From the NCBI GenBank assembly GCA_019746225.1, contig JAIESE010000043.1, positions 1 through 64,000 of the forward strand: a DNA stretch of 64,000 bases, in the 5' to 3' direction. The notes under the pieces are model-generated. The model saw nothing but the letters and a program-made list of their open reading frames with translations. It did no database searches and was not told where the DNA came from. Made by a program: the position numbers and the translations under genes. Below are positions 9,313-18,964 of this stretch, one piece after another (position 1 is the stretch's first letter; every line of letters starts with the position of its first letter). Origin of the DNA: Alphaproteobacteria bacterium (lineage in GTDB: Bacteria; Pseudomonadota; Alphaproteobacteria; Paracaedibacterales; VGCI01).

Positions 9313-9354
9313 TTGAACAGTAAATTTTCTTTTGTGAGTATCTTTTCTGTTCAA
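9313..9354. promoter_or_regulatory. Inverted repeat, candidate XRE operator
   Basis: TTGAACAG (9313-9320) and CTGTTCAA (9347-9354) are perfect reverse complements. Their centres are 34 bp apart, about three helical turns, and they sit 20-62 bp upstream of the XRE start codon. Autoregulatory binding is inferred from position only. Confidence 0.4.
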
Positions 9355-9499
9355 TTTGATTGATGTGTCACATACTGCCAAGTTAATGCGTTAAATGGAA
9401 TATATATTTCATAGGTGAACACCACCCTTTTAAATCCACAAAACCTCCGGTTGTATATTGATTTTTACTAAAAATATAAATTTCTATGCCATTTTTCTC

Positions 9500-9522
9500 T
9501 GTTGCGTCATAAAGACGCAACA
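9500..9522. repeat. Perfect palindrome in a divergent intergenic region
   Basis: TGTTGCGTC, loop ATAAA, GACGCAACA: a 9-bp perfect stem. No T-run follows on either strand and both neighbouring genes read away from it, so a terminator role is unlikely; an operator or RNA hairpin is possible. Confidence 0.45.
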
Positions 9523-9601
9523 ACCCATTGTTCTTTACCGACAACACAATCCACATGAATAATCAACTTCTCGTTAGACTTACTACAAATTAAAAGTTAC
9601 C

Positions 9602-9630
9602 TTGACTAAATCTCAAGAATTCTTTATCTT
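9602..9630 (+). promoter_or_regulatory. Sigma-70-type promoter for the exported methyltransferase gene
   Basis: TTGACT (9602-9607) and TATCTT (9625-9630) are separated by exactly 17 bp, with a predicted start near 9637 and a leader of about 45 nt before the ATG at 9681. Confidence 0.6.
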
Positions 9631-9680
9631 ATTTTCTTTATTCATCAATCTTATTTTTAGTTTTAGAAGAGCGCCGTATC

Positions 9681-10721
9681 ATGATTTTGAGAAATCTCAT
9701 CCTTTCCGTTCTACAAGTTTGTTTTTTGTCTTTAACGACTCTAGCAGCTGAGGAAAATGGCACTCAAACAGTTGAATTTCATGAATATTCGAAAGAATAT
9801 TTTATGTATGCAAATACACCTCAGCAACTTCTTGGACAAGTTCTTATTCCTAAAAAACCTCGTATTTTAGAAATTGGAGCCGCCCGCGGTTTTTTTATTG
9901 AAGAAACCTTGTTAACGGCTTCAGAAAATGAGAAAAAAGTAGAGTATGTTGCTGTTGAATTTAAGGAGTCCTGCCGTGCTACGTTGAGAAAAATATTTGA
10001 AAGTTTTTCAAATCACCCCTTTAATCATAAATGTGTGTTAGGTCTAAATCCCAATGTTGTTGACTATATACGCCGTAACCCGGCCAATAAAAAAGAATAT
10101 TTCAGCTCAATTATCTCTTTCTATTCCCTCCATTGTCTGTGCCCTTCTGATTTAATGGAAGTCCTTCTCGCCTGTCAGGCCTTTTTGAAGCCCGAGGGGG
10201 ACTTATGCTTAACGTTACAATGCCCCGAGGCATTGGAAACCGACTCATTAACAGAGACCTTAGTATCAGAATTTAAACGCGGCGATCTATTTCCTGGCTT
10301 CAACTATGACGAAACCAGAACCCTTGGGCAGATGAAAACTTTCTTAAGAGAAACTCTTGATTATCCTTTGAGTCACGCATTAGCCAGCAAAAAGGATTAT
10401 CCAGACGCTCTCTCATTTGCTCATGATTTCGCCCCAATATCCCCAACGGTTCATGAATGTCAATGGACCCAGGCCATTTTAGAAGCTTGTGGCTTTGAGG
10501 TGAAAGTGTGCAAGGAGGTTACAGACACCTATCCTTCACGCCCGCTGGAAATTGATGAAGTGAGCAACGACGGAATCGAAACAAAGTACTTATACGTTGA
10601 AGCGCGTAAATCAAACAAGGGGCCAAAAGAAGAAGTTTTAAAGGGTTATCGAGAATCTGCTCGGAAAAAGGAGGAAAACCTCTTTGCTCTTTATAAAGCG
10701 CTCGTGTCCCCTTTAGAATAA
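9681..10721 (+). CDS. Class I SAM-dependent methyltransferase with a signal peptide
   Basis: 346 residues. The N-terminus (MILRNLILSVLQVCFLSLTTLAA) is a typical Sec signal peptide with cleavage likely after LAA (about 23). The rest is a Rossmann methyltransferase: motif I ILEIGAARG (about 62-70), an acidic residue after strand 2 (YVAVEF), a motif IV region SIISFYSLHCLCPSD and LKPEGDLCLTL. A signal peptide on a methyltransferase is unusual because SAM is cytosolic in bacteria, so activity outside the cell, in host cytoplasm, is a reasonable inference. It has two relatives in this window (35447-36973 and 41234-41977) sharing the LH-x-L-x-P, LKP-(G/E)-G and PGF/PGY blocks. It has its own promoter and stands alone. 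Confidence 0.82.
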   Translation: MILRNLILSVLQVCFLSLTTLAAEENGTQTVEFHEYSKEYFMYANTPQQLLGQVLIPKKPRILEIGAARGFFIEETLLTASENEKKVEYVAVEFKESCRATLRKIFESFSNHPFNHKCVLGLNPNVVDYIRRNPANKKEYFSSIISFYSLHCLCPSDLMEVLLACQAFLKPEGDLCLTLQCPEALETDSLTETLVSEFKRGDLFPGFNYDETRTLGQMKTFLRETLDYPLSHALASKKDYPDALSFAHDFAPISPTVHECQWTQAILEACGFEVKVCKEVTDTYPSRPLEIDEVSNDGIETKYLYVEARKSNKGPKEEVLKGYRESARKKEENLFALYKALVSPLE

Positions 10722-10763
10722 GTATATTGAGTCATCGAGGGAACCATAGACTGTGACTTAACG

Positions 10764-10813
10764 TTGACAGAATTCACCCTTGGGGTGTTATATGGGGTGA
10801 GGTGTTATATGGG
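10764..10813 (+). promoter_or_regulatory. ugd promoter with a 13-bp direct repeat
   Basis: A consensus -35, TTGACA (10764-10769), is followed after 18 bp by TTATAT (10788-10793). The 13-mer GGTGTTATATGGG occurs twice without mismatch (10784-10796 and 10801-10813, period 17). The first copy covers the -10 box and the second the start of the transcript, so the repeat may be an operator or provide alternative -10 elements. Confidence 0.55.
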
Positions 10814-10839
10814 TTTGCAAACAACAAAAGGATTTTAAG

Positions 10840-12219
10840 ATGCAAATTGCAATTGTGGGATCTGGGTATGTGGGCCTGGTTACGGGCGCGTGTTTTGCGG
10901 AATTTGGATACCATGTTACGTGCGTCGACAAAGACGTCAGCAAGATTGAGAATTTATGCAAAGGCATCATCCCGATCTATGAACCAGGGTTAGAATCTCT
11001 CGTCCAACAAACCCAAAAAGTTGGACGCCTTTCCTTCACAACGGATTTAAAAGAAGCTGTATCTAAAGCAGATGCCGTCTTTATAGCTGTAGGCACACCA
11101 AGTCGCCGGGGCGATGGACATGCTGACCTTTCTTATGTCTATGCCGCCGCCGAAGAGATCGGCCAAGCCCTCGAGGGATACACGGTCGTTGTTACCAAAT
11201 CCACCGTTCCCGTTGGAACGTGTCGAAAAGTGTCTGAAATCATTTCACAAACCCTCCAGACCCTCCAGTCAAAAGCCGAGTTTGATGTGGCCTCCAACCC
11301 AGAATTTTTACGGGAAGGCTCTGCCATCAACGACTTTATGCGCCCGGATCGCGTTGTGATCGGGACCCAGAGTGATCCCGCCGGCCATGATCGCGCACGG
11401 GCCGTTCTCCAACAGCTGTATCGCCCCCTTTATTTAATTGAAACACCCCTAGTTTTTACCGGCATCGAAACAGCAGAGCTCATTAAATATGCCGCCAACG
11501 GCTTCCTGGCCATGAAGATCGCCTTTATCAATGAAATGGCAGATGTTTGTGAGCAAGTGGATGCGAACATTCAAGATTTGGCAAAAGCCATCGGTTTGGA
11601 TGGACGCATTGGCCGCAAATTCCTTCATGTGGGACCTGGGTATGGCGGTTCATGCTTTCCCAAAGACACGCTTGCTCTTACCAAAACAGCACGAGATAAG
11701 GGCGCCCCAACCTCGATTATAGAGTCCGTTGTTAAATCCAACGACGACCGTAAAAAAGCTATGGCAAATAAAGTGGTTCAAGCTCTCGATGGTCCCACCA
11801 AGGGAAAGACCATTGCGGTATTAGGGGTCACTTTTAAACCAAATACCGATGACATGCGCGATGCCCCAAGTCTCACCATTATCCCGGCTTTGCAGGAAGC
11901 AGGCCTTAAAATTCAAGCTTATGATCCAGTAGGTCGGGAAGAAGCGGAAAAGCATTTGAGCAACATTAGTTGGGCAAAGAGCGCCTATGAGGCGATGAAA
12001 GGGGCCGATGCTGTCTTGATTCTCACCGAATGGAATGAATTCCGAGCTCTCGATTTCGGCAAAATGGCCGGATTTTTGAGTTACCCCCTCCTCATTGATT
12101 TGCGCAATATTTATCGCCCCGAAGAGATGATCGCGGCTGGTTTTGACTATGTCTCGATTGGTCGCCCGACCATTTATGGCGCTGAACTTGCATCCCAAAG
12201 GGCAACGTCCGTTGCATGA
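10840..12219 (+). CDS. ugd: UDP-glucose 6-dehydrogenase
   Basis: Oxidises UDP-glucose to UDP-glucuronate with NAD+, feeding envelope polysaccharide synthesis. 459 residues: N-terminal NAD-binding motif AIVGSGYVGLVTGACFAEFG (GxGxxG at about 7-12), the central domain with SNPEFLREGSAINDFMRPDR, the catalytic cysteine in GPGYGGSCFPKDTLAL, and the C-terminal UDP-binding domain with GVTFKPNTDDMRDAPS. AAAAGGA precedes the ATG. Its substrate is the GalU product. The phosphohexomutase gene follows 25 bp later on the same strand, so they form an operon. Confidence 0.95.
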   Translation: MQIAIVGSGYVGLVTGACFAEFGYHVTCVDKDVSKIENLCKGIIPIYEPGLESLVQQTQKVGRLSFTTDLKEAVSKADAVFIAVGTPSRRGDGHADLSYVYAAAEEIGQALEGYTVVVTKSTVPVGTCRKVSEIISQTLQTLQSKAEFDVASNPEFLREGSAINDFMRPDRVVIGTQSDPAGHDRARAVLQQLYRPLYLIETPLVFTGIETAELIKYAANGFLAMKIAFINEMADVCEQVDANIQDLAKAIGLDGRIGRKFLHVGPGYGGSCFPKDTLALTKTARDKGAPTSIIESVVKSNDDRKKAMANKVVQALDGPTKGKTIAVLGVTFKPNTDDMRDAPSLTIIPALQEAGLKIQAYDPVGREEAEKHLSNISWAKSAYEAMKGADAVLILTEWNEFRALDFGKMAGFLSYPLLIDLRNIYRPEEMIAAGFDYVSIGRPTIYGAELASQRATSVA

Positions 12220-12244
12220 AGGCCAAGCTTCAAAGAGAGACCTC

Positions 12245-13627
12245 ATGACCCTTCACACATTCAATCCTGCCATTATGCGAGAATACGACATTCGCGGAGA
12301 AGTGAACAAAACCTTGTTCGAAGCGGATGCCTTAGCTCTTGGAAGAAAGTTCGGCATTACCTTATCTCAGAGCTTGAAAAAGAATGTATGTGTGGGAAGA
12401 GATGGTCGTCTCACCTCCCCCACCTTAACTTCTGCCCTTATTGAGGGATTGCTGGAAAAGGGAATGGATGTCACGGATCTCGGAATGGGTCCCACACCGA
12501 TGACCTATTTTGGCTTGAAGAAGCTTGGATTTGATGCGGCCATCATGGTCACTGGCTCCCACAATCCTGCACCTGACAATGGTTTTAAAATGGCGTTGCA
12601 AAATCGCCCCTTTTTTGGAAAAGATATTCAAGATATTGCAAAGATCGATGAAATGATCAACGTCGGGCCCTCAGGAACGCTCCTTACTCAAAATGTAGCC
12701 GACCAATATGTTGAGCGCCTCCTCCAAGATTACGAGCCTCCCGTTGTAAGCATTGACCACCCTTTAAAAATTGTATGGGATGCAGGCAATGGCGCTACCG
12801 GTGACATCTTGAAAGAGCTCACCAAGGGCATCGCCGGAGAGCATATTCTTCTGAACGAGAAAATTGATGGAACGTTTCCAGCCCACCATCCGGACCCCAC
12901 GGTAGCCGAAAACCTAGTCCAACTGATCGAGAGTGTGAAGGCACATAAAGCCGATGTCGGCATCGCCTTTGATGGGGATGGGGACCGCATCGGCGTTGTG
13001 GACGGAACGGGTCGCATTATTTGGGGGGACCAGCTGTTGCTGCTTCTTGCCCGGGATGTAGTGAGGCAAAACCCCGGCGCCACCATTATTGCGGATGTGA
13101 AGTCCACACAAGCCTTGTTTGATGAAATCACAAAGCTCGGCGGAAATATCCTGATGGCGCGCACGGGCCATTCCCTGATTAAGTCAAAAATGGCTGAAAC
13201 AGGCGCACTCCTAGCGGGCGAGATGAGCGGCCACATCTTTTATGCGGACAAATATTACGGCTATGATGATGCGCTCTACAGCGCCGTTCGCCTGATCAAC
13301 ATCCTTCAGCAGTCCCCCCAATCCTTAAATCAAATGATTGAGTCCCTACCGCATTTCTATAACACCCCAGAAATTCGCATCGATTGTGCAGATGACAAAA
13401 AATTCAACGTTGTGGACACCATCTCCCAGAAACTCGCTTCCGAAAAGGCAACCGTTTCAACAATCGATGGCGTTCGCGTCTCGCGCGAGCACGGTTGGTG
13501 GCTCCTTCGTGCTTCCAATACTCAAGCTACTCTCGTTGCCCGCTGCGAATCCGCCACCCAAACCGGCCTTGAGGCACTTCAAATGGATCTCGCAGGCTAT
13601 TTAGAGCCGCATGGGTTGAAGGTGTAA
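12245..13627 (+). CDS. Phosphomannomutase/phosphoglucomutase
   Basis: Interconverts hexose 1- and 6-phosphates, supplying glucose-1-phosphate or mannose-1-phosphate. The ATG at 12245 (MTLHTFNPAIMREYDIRG) is preferred; an upstream in-frame start at 12143 lies inside ugd. 460 residues in four domains: the phosphoserine loop MVTGSHNPAPDNG (S105), the metal loop AFDGDGDRIG, the sugar-binding GEMSGH, and a C-terminal domain with SREHGWWLLRASNTQ, the phosphate-binding RASNT motif. EYDIRG near the start is typical of the AlgC/ManB class. Whether it acts mainly on glucose or mannose cannot be told; the linkage with ugd and galU favours a bifunctional role. Confidence 0.93.
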   Translation: MTLHTFNPAIMREYDIRGEVNKTLFEADALALGRKFGITLSQSLKKNVCVGRDGRLTSPTLTSALIEGLLEKGMDVTDLGMGPTPMTYFGLKKLGFDAAIMVTGSHNPAPDNGFKMALQNRPFFGKDIQDIAKIDEMINVGPSGTLLTQNVADQYVERLLQDYEPPVVSIDHPLKIVWDAGNGATGDILKELTKGIAGEHILLNEKIDGTFPAHHPDPTVAENLVQLIESVKAHKADVGIAFDGDGDRIGVVDGTGRIIWGDQLLLLLARDVVRQNPGATIIADVKSTQALFDEITKLGGNILMARTGHSLIKSKMAETGALLAGEMSGHIFYADKYYGYDDALYSAVRLINILQQSPQSLNQMIESLPHFYNTPEIRIDCADDKKFNVVDTISQKLASEKATVSTIDGVRVSREHGWWLLRASNTQATLVARCESATQTGLEALQMDLAGYLEPHGLKV

Positions 13628-13649
13628 AAGAGAACCGAAAGCTCCCAAA

Positions 13650-16502
13650 TTAGGAAATGGAAAGATATGGCTTCAGATACTGTCCTGTATAACTTTTCTT
13701 TATCTTCGCCACTTCTTCAGGGGTGCCAGTCGCCACGATCTGTCCGCCTTTAAAGCCACCTTCCGGACCGAGATCGATGATCCAGTCGCCGGTTTTGATG
13801 ACCTCGAGGTTGTGTTCAATCACAATGACCGTGTTGCCTTGGTCCACCAGCGCATGCAAGACTTCCAGCAATTTCCGTACATCTTCAAAATGGAGGCCTG
13901 TTGTGGGTTCATCCAAAATATAAACCGTCCGCCCGGTTGCCCTTCGAGAAAGCTCTTTGGCCAACTTCACACGCTGCGCTTCGCCTCCTGAGAGGGTGGT
14001 TGCCTGCTGCCCCACATGGATGTAGCCAAGGCCCACCTGCTGAAGGGTTTTGAGCTTTTCTCGCACGCCGGAGTGGGCATCAAAGAAGTCGACTGCCTCA
14101 TCGACGGTCATATCCAAAATATCCGCAATCGATTTTCCTTTGAACTTCACATCTAAGGTCTCCCGGTTATACCGCTTGCCGTGGCATTGATCACATTGCA
14201 CATACACATCGGGCAAAAAGTGCATTTCTATCTTTATGACGCCATCGCCTTGACACGCCTCACACCGACCGCCGCGCACATTAAAGGAAAAGCGCCCCGG
14301 GGCATAGCCGCGCGCTTTACTTTCGGGCAACCCTGCAAACCATTCCCGAATAGGCGTAAAACACCCAATATAGGTGGCGGGGTTGGAGCGGGGCGTGCGC
14401 CCAATAGGCGATTGGTCAATGTCGATGACCTTGTCGATATGCTCGACCCCACGCAGCTCATCGTGCGGACCTGCGGGATCCCGTGCATCAAAGAAATGAC
14501 GCGCTAAGGCTTTGTATAGGGTTTCGACGACCAGCGAGGATTTACCTCCCCCCGAGACGCCCGTCACGGACGTCAGTGTGCCTAAGGGAAAATCCACGGT
14601 TACATTCTTCAAGTTATTCGCGGTTGCCTTCGTTAGGGTAAGCGCATGCCCTGATCCGGGCCGTCTCTTCGGTGGCACATCAATTTTCCGGGCACCAGAC
14701 AAATATTGCCCCGTCAAACTTTTCTTATTTTTCAGAATGTCTTCTAATGTACCTTGAGCAACAATTTCGCCTCCATGTCGCCCAGCACCGGGGCCCATGT
14801 CAATGATTTGATCAGCGGTGCGAATCGCATCCTCATCATGCTCCACCACCACAACCGTATTTCCGATATCTCGCAAATGTTTCAAGGTAGAGAGCAGGCG
14901 ATCATTGTCCCGTTGATGAAGACCAATGGAAGGCTCATCGAGCACATACAACACACCCGTCAAGCCAGAACCAATTTGTGAGGCGAGACGAATGCGCTGA
15001 CTCTCGCCTCCGGATAGCGTTCCCGAAGCCCTTGAAAGCGTCAAATAATCCAGCCCCACATTGACCAAAAACGTCAGGCGATTGTGAATCTCTTTTAAGA
15101 TACGATGGGCAATTTCTTGTTGCTTCTGGTTGAGTTCAAGATTCTGAAACCACGTGCTCGCTTCCCCAATCGACAAAGCACACACCTCGCTGATTGACTG
15201 GCGGGCGATTTTTACACACAGAGCCTCCGGCTTCAGGCGCTGCCCCTGGCACACGGAGCACGGATTCATCATCTGATAACGTGTCAAATCTTGACGGATC
15301 CAGTCACTTTCCGTTTCTCGCCAGCGGCGCTGGAGATTTGGCAACACACCTTCAAATGGCTTATGGGTCGTGTAACGACGATTGCCATCATCAAAAATAA
15401 GCGGGATGGGGTGTCCCTTCGATCCTTTGAGAATCACCTCTTGAATGTCTTCGGGAAGTTCCCCAAACGGTGTTTCCATGGAGAACTTAAAATGCTTGGC
15501 GAGAGACTCCAAAACTTGCGCATACCATTCATTAATATGGTGACGTTTGCGCCCCGATCCCTCAGAAGTTGCCCAGGGGAGAATGGCACCTTGTCGCAAA
15601 CTCAAATGAACATTAGGCACAACCAAAGAGGCCACAAAATCAATCTCGACCCCCAACCCATCACAAGTTGGGCACGCGCCATGAGGACTGTTAAAAGAGA
15701 AGAGACGTGGCTCAATTTCATTAAGTGTAAATCCAGAAACCGGGCAGGCAAATTTTGCTGAAAACGTCGTGCGCTCGCCCCCATCCACTTTTTCAGCAAA
15801 GACCAACCCATCACTCAAACCCAACGCTGTTTCAAGAGAATCGGCGAGGCGCTGCCCCATATCCGCCTGCACAACCAGGCGGTCCACCACCACTTCAATA
15901 TCGTGGTTGATTTTCTTGTTGAGAGCAGGCACTTGGTCAATTTCATAAACCGTCCCATCAACCTTAACCCGTTGAAATCCTTTTTTTCGCAAATCTTGAA
16001 TTTCTTTTTTATACTCGCCTTTGCGACCTCGAACGATGGGGGACAGAAGCAATAACTTTGTGCCCGCTGGCATACTCAAGATGCGATCCACCATTTGACT
16101 GACCGTTTGTGCTTCAATCGGCAAGCCTGTTGCCGGTGAGTGAGGCACTCCAATACGCGCAAACAGAAGGCGTAAATAATCATACAGCTCTGTGACCGTA
16201 CCAACCGTAGAGCGCGGATTCTTAGAGGTCGTTTTTTGTTCAATGGAGATCGCGGGACTCAAACCGTCAATCGAGTCCACATCTGGCTTTTGCATCAGCT
16301 GCAGAAACTGCCGTGCATAGGCAGATAAGCTCTCCACATAGCGACGCTGCCCTTCGGCATACAATGTATCAAATGCCAAAGAGGACTTACCAGAACCACT
16401 TAGTCCCGTAATGACCACGAGCCGATCCCGAGGAATATCCACATGAATATCTTTTAAGTTGTGCTCGCGCGCACCTCGAATGCTGATTTTTGTCGTGGTC
16501 AT
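13650..16502 (-). CDS. uvrA: Excinuclease ABC subunit A
   Basis: Damage-recognition ATPase of nucleotide excision repair. 950 residues with two ABC modules: Walker [20 protein letters not shown] (about 34-52) and [19 protein letters not shown]; signatures [14 protein letters not shown] and [15 protein letters not shown]; Walker [17 protein letters not shown] and [16 protein letters not shown]. The second zinc finger is complete (CEACQGDG...CDQCHG). In the first the initial pair is reduced to CPVSG, followed by CPTCDGLG, a form I recall from alphaproteobacteria. The start codon overlaps the tsaC stop as ATGA, so translation is coupled. The downstream neighbour is convergent. Confidence 0.97.
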   Translation of the reverse strand: MTTTKISIRGAREHNLKDIHVDIPRDRLVVITGLSGSGKSSLAFDTLYAEGQRRYVESLSAYARQFLQLMQKPDVDSIDGLSPAISIEQKTTSKNPRSTVGTVTELYDYLRLLFARIGVPHSPATGLPIEAQTVSQMVDRILSMPAGTKLLLLSPIVRGRKGEYKKEIQDLRKKGFQRVKVDGTVYEIDQVPALNKKINHDIEVVVDRLVVQADMGQRLADSLETALGLSDGLVFAEKVDGGERTTFSAKFACPVSGFTLNEIEPRLFSFNSPHGACPTCDGLGVEIDFVASLVVPNVHLSLRQGAILPWATSEGSGRKRHHINEWYAQVLESLAKHFKFSMETPFGELPEDIQEVILKGSKGHPIPLIFDDGNRRYTTHKPFEGVLPNLQRRWRETESDWIRQDLTRYQMMNPCSVCQGQRLKPEALCVKIARQSISEVCALSIGEASTWFQNLELNQKQQEIAHRILKEIHNRLTFLVNVGLDYLTLSRASGTLSGGESQRIRLASQIGSGLTGVLYVLDEPSIGLHQRDNDRLLSTLKHLRDIGNTVVVVEHDEDAIRTADQIIDMGPGAGRHGGEIVAQGTLEDILKNKKSLTGQYLSGARKIDVPPKRRPGSGHALTLTKATANNLKNVTVDFPLGTLTSVTGVSGGGKSSLVVETLYKALARHFFDARDPAGPHDELRGVEHIDKVIDIDQSPIGRTPRSNPATYIGCFTPIREWFAGLPESKARGYAPGRFSFNVRGGRCEACQGDGVIKIEMHFLPDVYVQCDQCHGKRYNRETLDVKFKGKSIADILDMTVDEAVDFFDAHSGVREKLKTLQQVGLGYIHVGQQATTLSGGEAQRVKLAKELSRRATGRTVYILDEPTTGLHFEDVRKLLEVLHALVDQGNTVIVIEHNLEVIKTGDWIIDLGPEGGFKGGQIVATGTPEEVAKIKKSYTGQYLKPYLSIS

Positions 16503-17482
16503 GACTTTGTTCTCGGGGGGTTAGTGGGCCTATCTAATTCTTCTTCAAGGGCTGAGGCTCTTTGGAGGCGATCGTTAATGGCCATGCCAAGACCGGTCAT
16601 CGGAATGGGCATCACGGCAATACCTTTGTACGCTTTCTTATCCAATTGACGCATCATCTTAAATAAATTGGCAGCCGCTTCCGTTAAATCTCCCGATGGA
16701 CTTAAGTTCAGTGTGACTGGCAACGATCCAGCATCCCCAAACCCAAGAAGGGCTTCATCGGGCTGGCAATCGAGTGCATTGAGGCGCAAAGGGCGGTGGG
16801 GTGCATAATGGCGATGCATCATCCCCGGGGCTTTCACTGCAATGCCTACATCTTTGGCAAGGCGAATTGGGCCTACAATGGCCTCTAAAGCCTCAATCAG
16901 AATACTCCCCGGACGCAACAAAACAGGTGTTTCTCGTGACAAATCAAGGATCGTCGACTCCAGACCCACTTCACAAGGTCCTCCATTTATGATCAAAGGC
17001 ACCAGATCTCCAAGAGATTCTGCCACATCATCTGCTGAGGTTGGGCTAATCCCTGTGGATCGATTCGCACTCGGTGCGGCCAACGGGCGACCATATTCGC
17101 GAATCAAACGTCCCGCAATGGGATGGGAGGGACACCGAATTGCAAGGGTATCAAGCCCCCCACCCGCCAGAAGAGAAACCGGGCATTTCTTAGCGCGATT
17201 GAGAACAAGCGTCAAAGGGCCGGGCCAAAACATTTCCATGAGAGAGCGGGCCTCTATAGTCATCTCAACGAGTTTTGAAGCATCCTCCATCGACGCTACA
17301 TGAATAATCAAAGGGTTAAAGGTTGGGCGATTTTTAAGCTCATATATGCGTGCAATTGCTTTATCCTGGAAGGCATCCCCGGCAAGACCATAAACGGTTT
17401 CCGTTGGCATGCCAACAACCTGGCCCTCCTTTAATAGGCGACAAGCTTCAGCAATACCTTGAGGGGTCGGGGCAGTAATCAT
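16499..17482 (-). CDS. tsaC: L-threonylcarbamoyladenylate synthase (Sua5/TsaC type)
   Basis: Makes threonylcarbamoyl-AMP from Thr, bicarbonate and ATP, the first step of t6A37 tRNA modification. 327 residues: an N-terminal YrdC domain (1-200) with the lysine/arginine signature [34 protein letters not shown] and [15 protein letters not shown], then a C-terminal Sua5 domain. The linker [16 protein letters not shown] is the Sua5-specific motif, so this is the long Sua5 form rather than the single-domain TsaC. It is the first gene of a two-gene unit with uvrA, overlapping by 4 bp. Confidence 0.94.
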   Translation of the reverse strand: MITAPTPQGIAEACRLLKEGQVVGMPTETVYGLAGDAFQDKAIARIYELKNRPTFNPLIIHVASMEDASKLVEMTIEARSLMEMFWPGPLTLVLNRAKKCPVSLLAGGGLDTLAIRCPSHPIAGRLIREYGRPLAAPSANRSTGISPTSADDVAESLGDLVPLIINGGPCEVGLESTILDLSRETPVLLRPGSILIEALEAIVGPIRLAKDVGIAVKAPGMMHRHYAPHRPLRLNALDCQPDEALLGFGDAGSLPVTLNLSPSGDLTEAAANLFKMMRQLDKKAYKGIAVMPIPMTGLGMAINDRLQRASALEEELDRPTNPPRTKS

Positions 17483-17610
17483 TTTCGCGTTAAATCCTTA
17501 ACATCTCTTTGCATATCCCTATGTAAGGCATTTTACTTCAAAATTCTAGGGGAGAGATTATGAATGGGGGAAAAGATCGTGTATCAAGTTGCTCATCATT
17601 TAAGGGCTGC

Positions 17611-17657
17611 TTTCACCGAGGGGTCGCACAGAGCATAGCGAAACGGCGGGTGAGGGA
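17611..17657. repeat. Partial copy of the palindromic repeat found at 28.3-30.5 kb
   Basis: The stretch GAGCATAGCGAAACGGCGGG followed by TGAGGG resembles GAGCAAAGCGACGTGGCGGG/TGAGGGG at 30378-30406. The hairpin half (CCTCTCCC...GGGAGAGG) is missing, so this is a decayed copy. Confidence 0.5.
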
Positions 17658-17673
17658 CGAATAATGTAAATAT

Positions 17674-17827
17674 ATCAAGTTATTGCGAGGGGTTTAAGCA
17701 CGAAGTGCTGAAACGACGTGGCAATCCATGTATTTGATAGCTTCAACATCATAATAAGTGCAAGGATTTGAAAATATTTGAAAATACATGGATTGCCACG
17801 TCGCATTCGCTCCTCGCAATGACTTGA
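17674..17827. repeat. Large imperfect inverted repeat (CGACGTGGCAATCCATG family)
   Basis: Left arm 17674-17740 and right arm 17777-17827 share, in opposite orientation, ATCAAGT-(T/C)-ATTGCGAGG and CGACGTGGCAATCCATGTAT. The left arm has a small insertion between the two blocks. The structure resembles dispersed palindromic elements of other obligate intracellular alphaproteobacteria and could form a long stem in RNA. No ORF is inside, so it is MITE-like at most. Confidence 0.65.
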
Positions 17828-17915
17828 TTTGTTTACACGAAATGGGATCCCTCATACCCCTCACCAACCGTTATGATCTATTTCCTGCTTTTAAGACAGA
17901 CCAATCCTTTGATAT

Positions 17916-18707
17916 TTATTTTGAACCTTCTGCAGGATCCGCGTCGGGACCAATTTTATCTTCATCTTGAGGAAGTTCATCAGATGTTGCCTCTGGCTTC
18001 ATAATAAACTGTGGACCATATACACCTTTCTTTATGTTTTTATTAAGTCTCACTTTAAGCTTTACTTTTAACTCCTTGGCATCCTTTATTAATTGTGCCA
18101 CCGCAGCTTCATTTGCTGCCTTTATTTTAGGGTCCAGAGACTTTTTAAGGATCCCCTTCTCATATAATTCTTCTCCTTCAGAATCAATCAGCCTTCGAGC
18201 AGCTTCTATCCTGGCTAGATCCTGAACCAGGACTTTATACGTATCAAGAGAATAAACAGCGATGGTATTGGGTTCTTCTGGATTTATAGGTATTTTCCGA
18301 TGATGCTTTTTATTCCATTTCATTGCATTGAATATACATCTTCTTAAACTAAACGTTTCTACGTCTACATTCTTTTCAGTTTTAATCCCGAACCTTAGAA
18401 GGAGTGTGTATTTACCTATATCTTTAACTCTTTGGCAATTCCTTAAACAAACAGAATTCAAAAGCCTGGTATAACAAGTATGGGATATTGGGCCCGTACA
18501 CCCAATAAAGCATTTCTCCCCTTTAACCAAGTCTTTAAGGCTTCTTAACCCATCGACGATCGTTTCCTCAGCTAACTCCTTTATAACGGGTGCCAGGTCT
18601 TTTCCAATGGCAGCTGCTGCTCCAAGGGCTGCTAGACTTCCCGCAGCTTGAGAGGGATTAAAGCCTATACAAAACATCATCGCAAATAGAGCTATATATT
18701 TCTTCAT
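17916..18707 (-). CDS. Exported cysteine-containing protein of unknown function
   Basis: 263 residues. A signal peptide spans about 1-21 (MKKYIALFAMMFCIGFNPSQA, cleavage before AGS). After an Ala-rich segment comes a Cys cluster, CFIGCTGPISHTCYTRLL then CLRNCQRV (about 67-93), six cysteines that could form disulfides in the periplasm or outside. The C-terminal half is charged and probably helical, ending in an acidic tail. I do not recognise a family. A weak promoter (TTGCTA/TCTAAT, 17 bp) lies just upstream at 18724-18752. It is transcribed away from another signal-peptide gene at 18965. Confidence 0.78.
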   Translation of the reverse strand: MKKYIALFAMMFCIGFNPSQAAGSLAALGAAAAIGKDLAPVIKELAEETIVDGLRSLKDLVKGEKCFIGCTGPISHTCYTRLLNSVCLRNCQRVKDIGKYTLLLRFGIKTEKNVDVETFSLRRCIFNAMKWNKKHHRKIPINPEEPNTIAVYSLDTYKVLVQDLARIEAARRLIDSEGEELYEKGILKKSLDPKIKAANEAAVAQLIKDAKELKVKLKVRLNKNIKKGVYGPQFIMKPEATSDELPQDEDKIGPDADPAEGSK

Positions 18708-18723
18708 GGAGCATTCCTAAAAT

Positions 18724-18752
18724 ATTAGAACCAGTTTCAAGTATCATAGCAA
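18724..18752 (-). promoter_or_regulatory. Possible promoter of the exported protein gene at 17916
   Basis: On the minus strand TTGCTA (18747-18752) and TCTAAT (18724-18729) are 17 bp apart. The implied transcript would start close to the ribosome binding site AGGA (18715-18718), so the call is tentative. Confidence 0.35.
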
Positions 18753-18964
18753 ATATTCATTAATGCTTTATTACTAAGCTCGTTGCCTCCTTTTCCTGTG
18801 GTGCTAGCATTCTTCAGCACAACACTGTCCATCATCCCTTAAGTAGTAATGATTTAATTCAAAATTAGTCCTTGCAAATGGTAAAAAGAAACTTTACATA
18901 AGTTATAATAAATAAAAATAAAATACACTTTAATTTATTACAATTTTACACAAAAGGTTTCGCA

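Larger units (their letters stand above)
9293..9680. other. Divergent control region between the XRE-MFS operon and a methyltransferase gene
   Basis: No gene is seen. The region is AT-rich and holds an inverted repeat near the XRE start (9313-9354), a perfect 9-bp-stem palindrome at 9500-9522 and a good sigma-70-type promoter at 9602-9630, listed separately. Confidence 0.6.
17483..17915. other. Intergenic region containing two repeat families
   Basis: No gene is seen. The first part carries a degenerate copy of the GTCGAC/GCGGGTGAGGG palindromic family (17611-17657), and the second a large imperfect inverted repeat (17674-17827). Both are listed separately. Confidence 0.6.
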
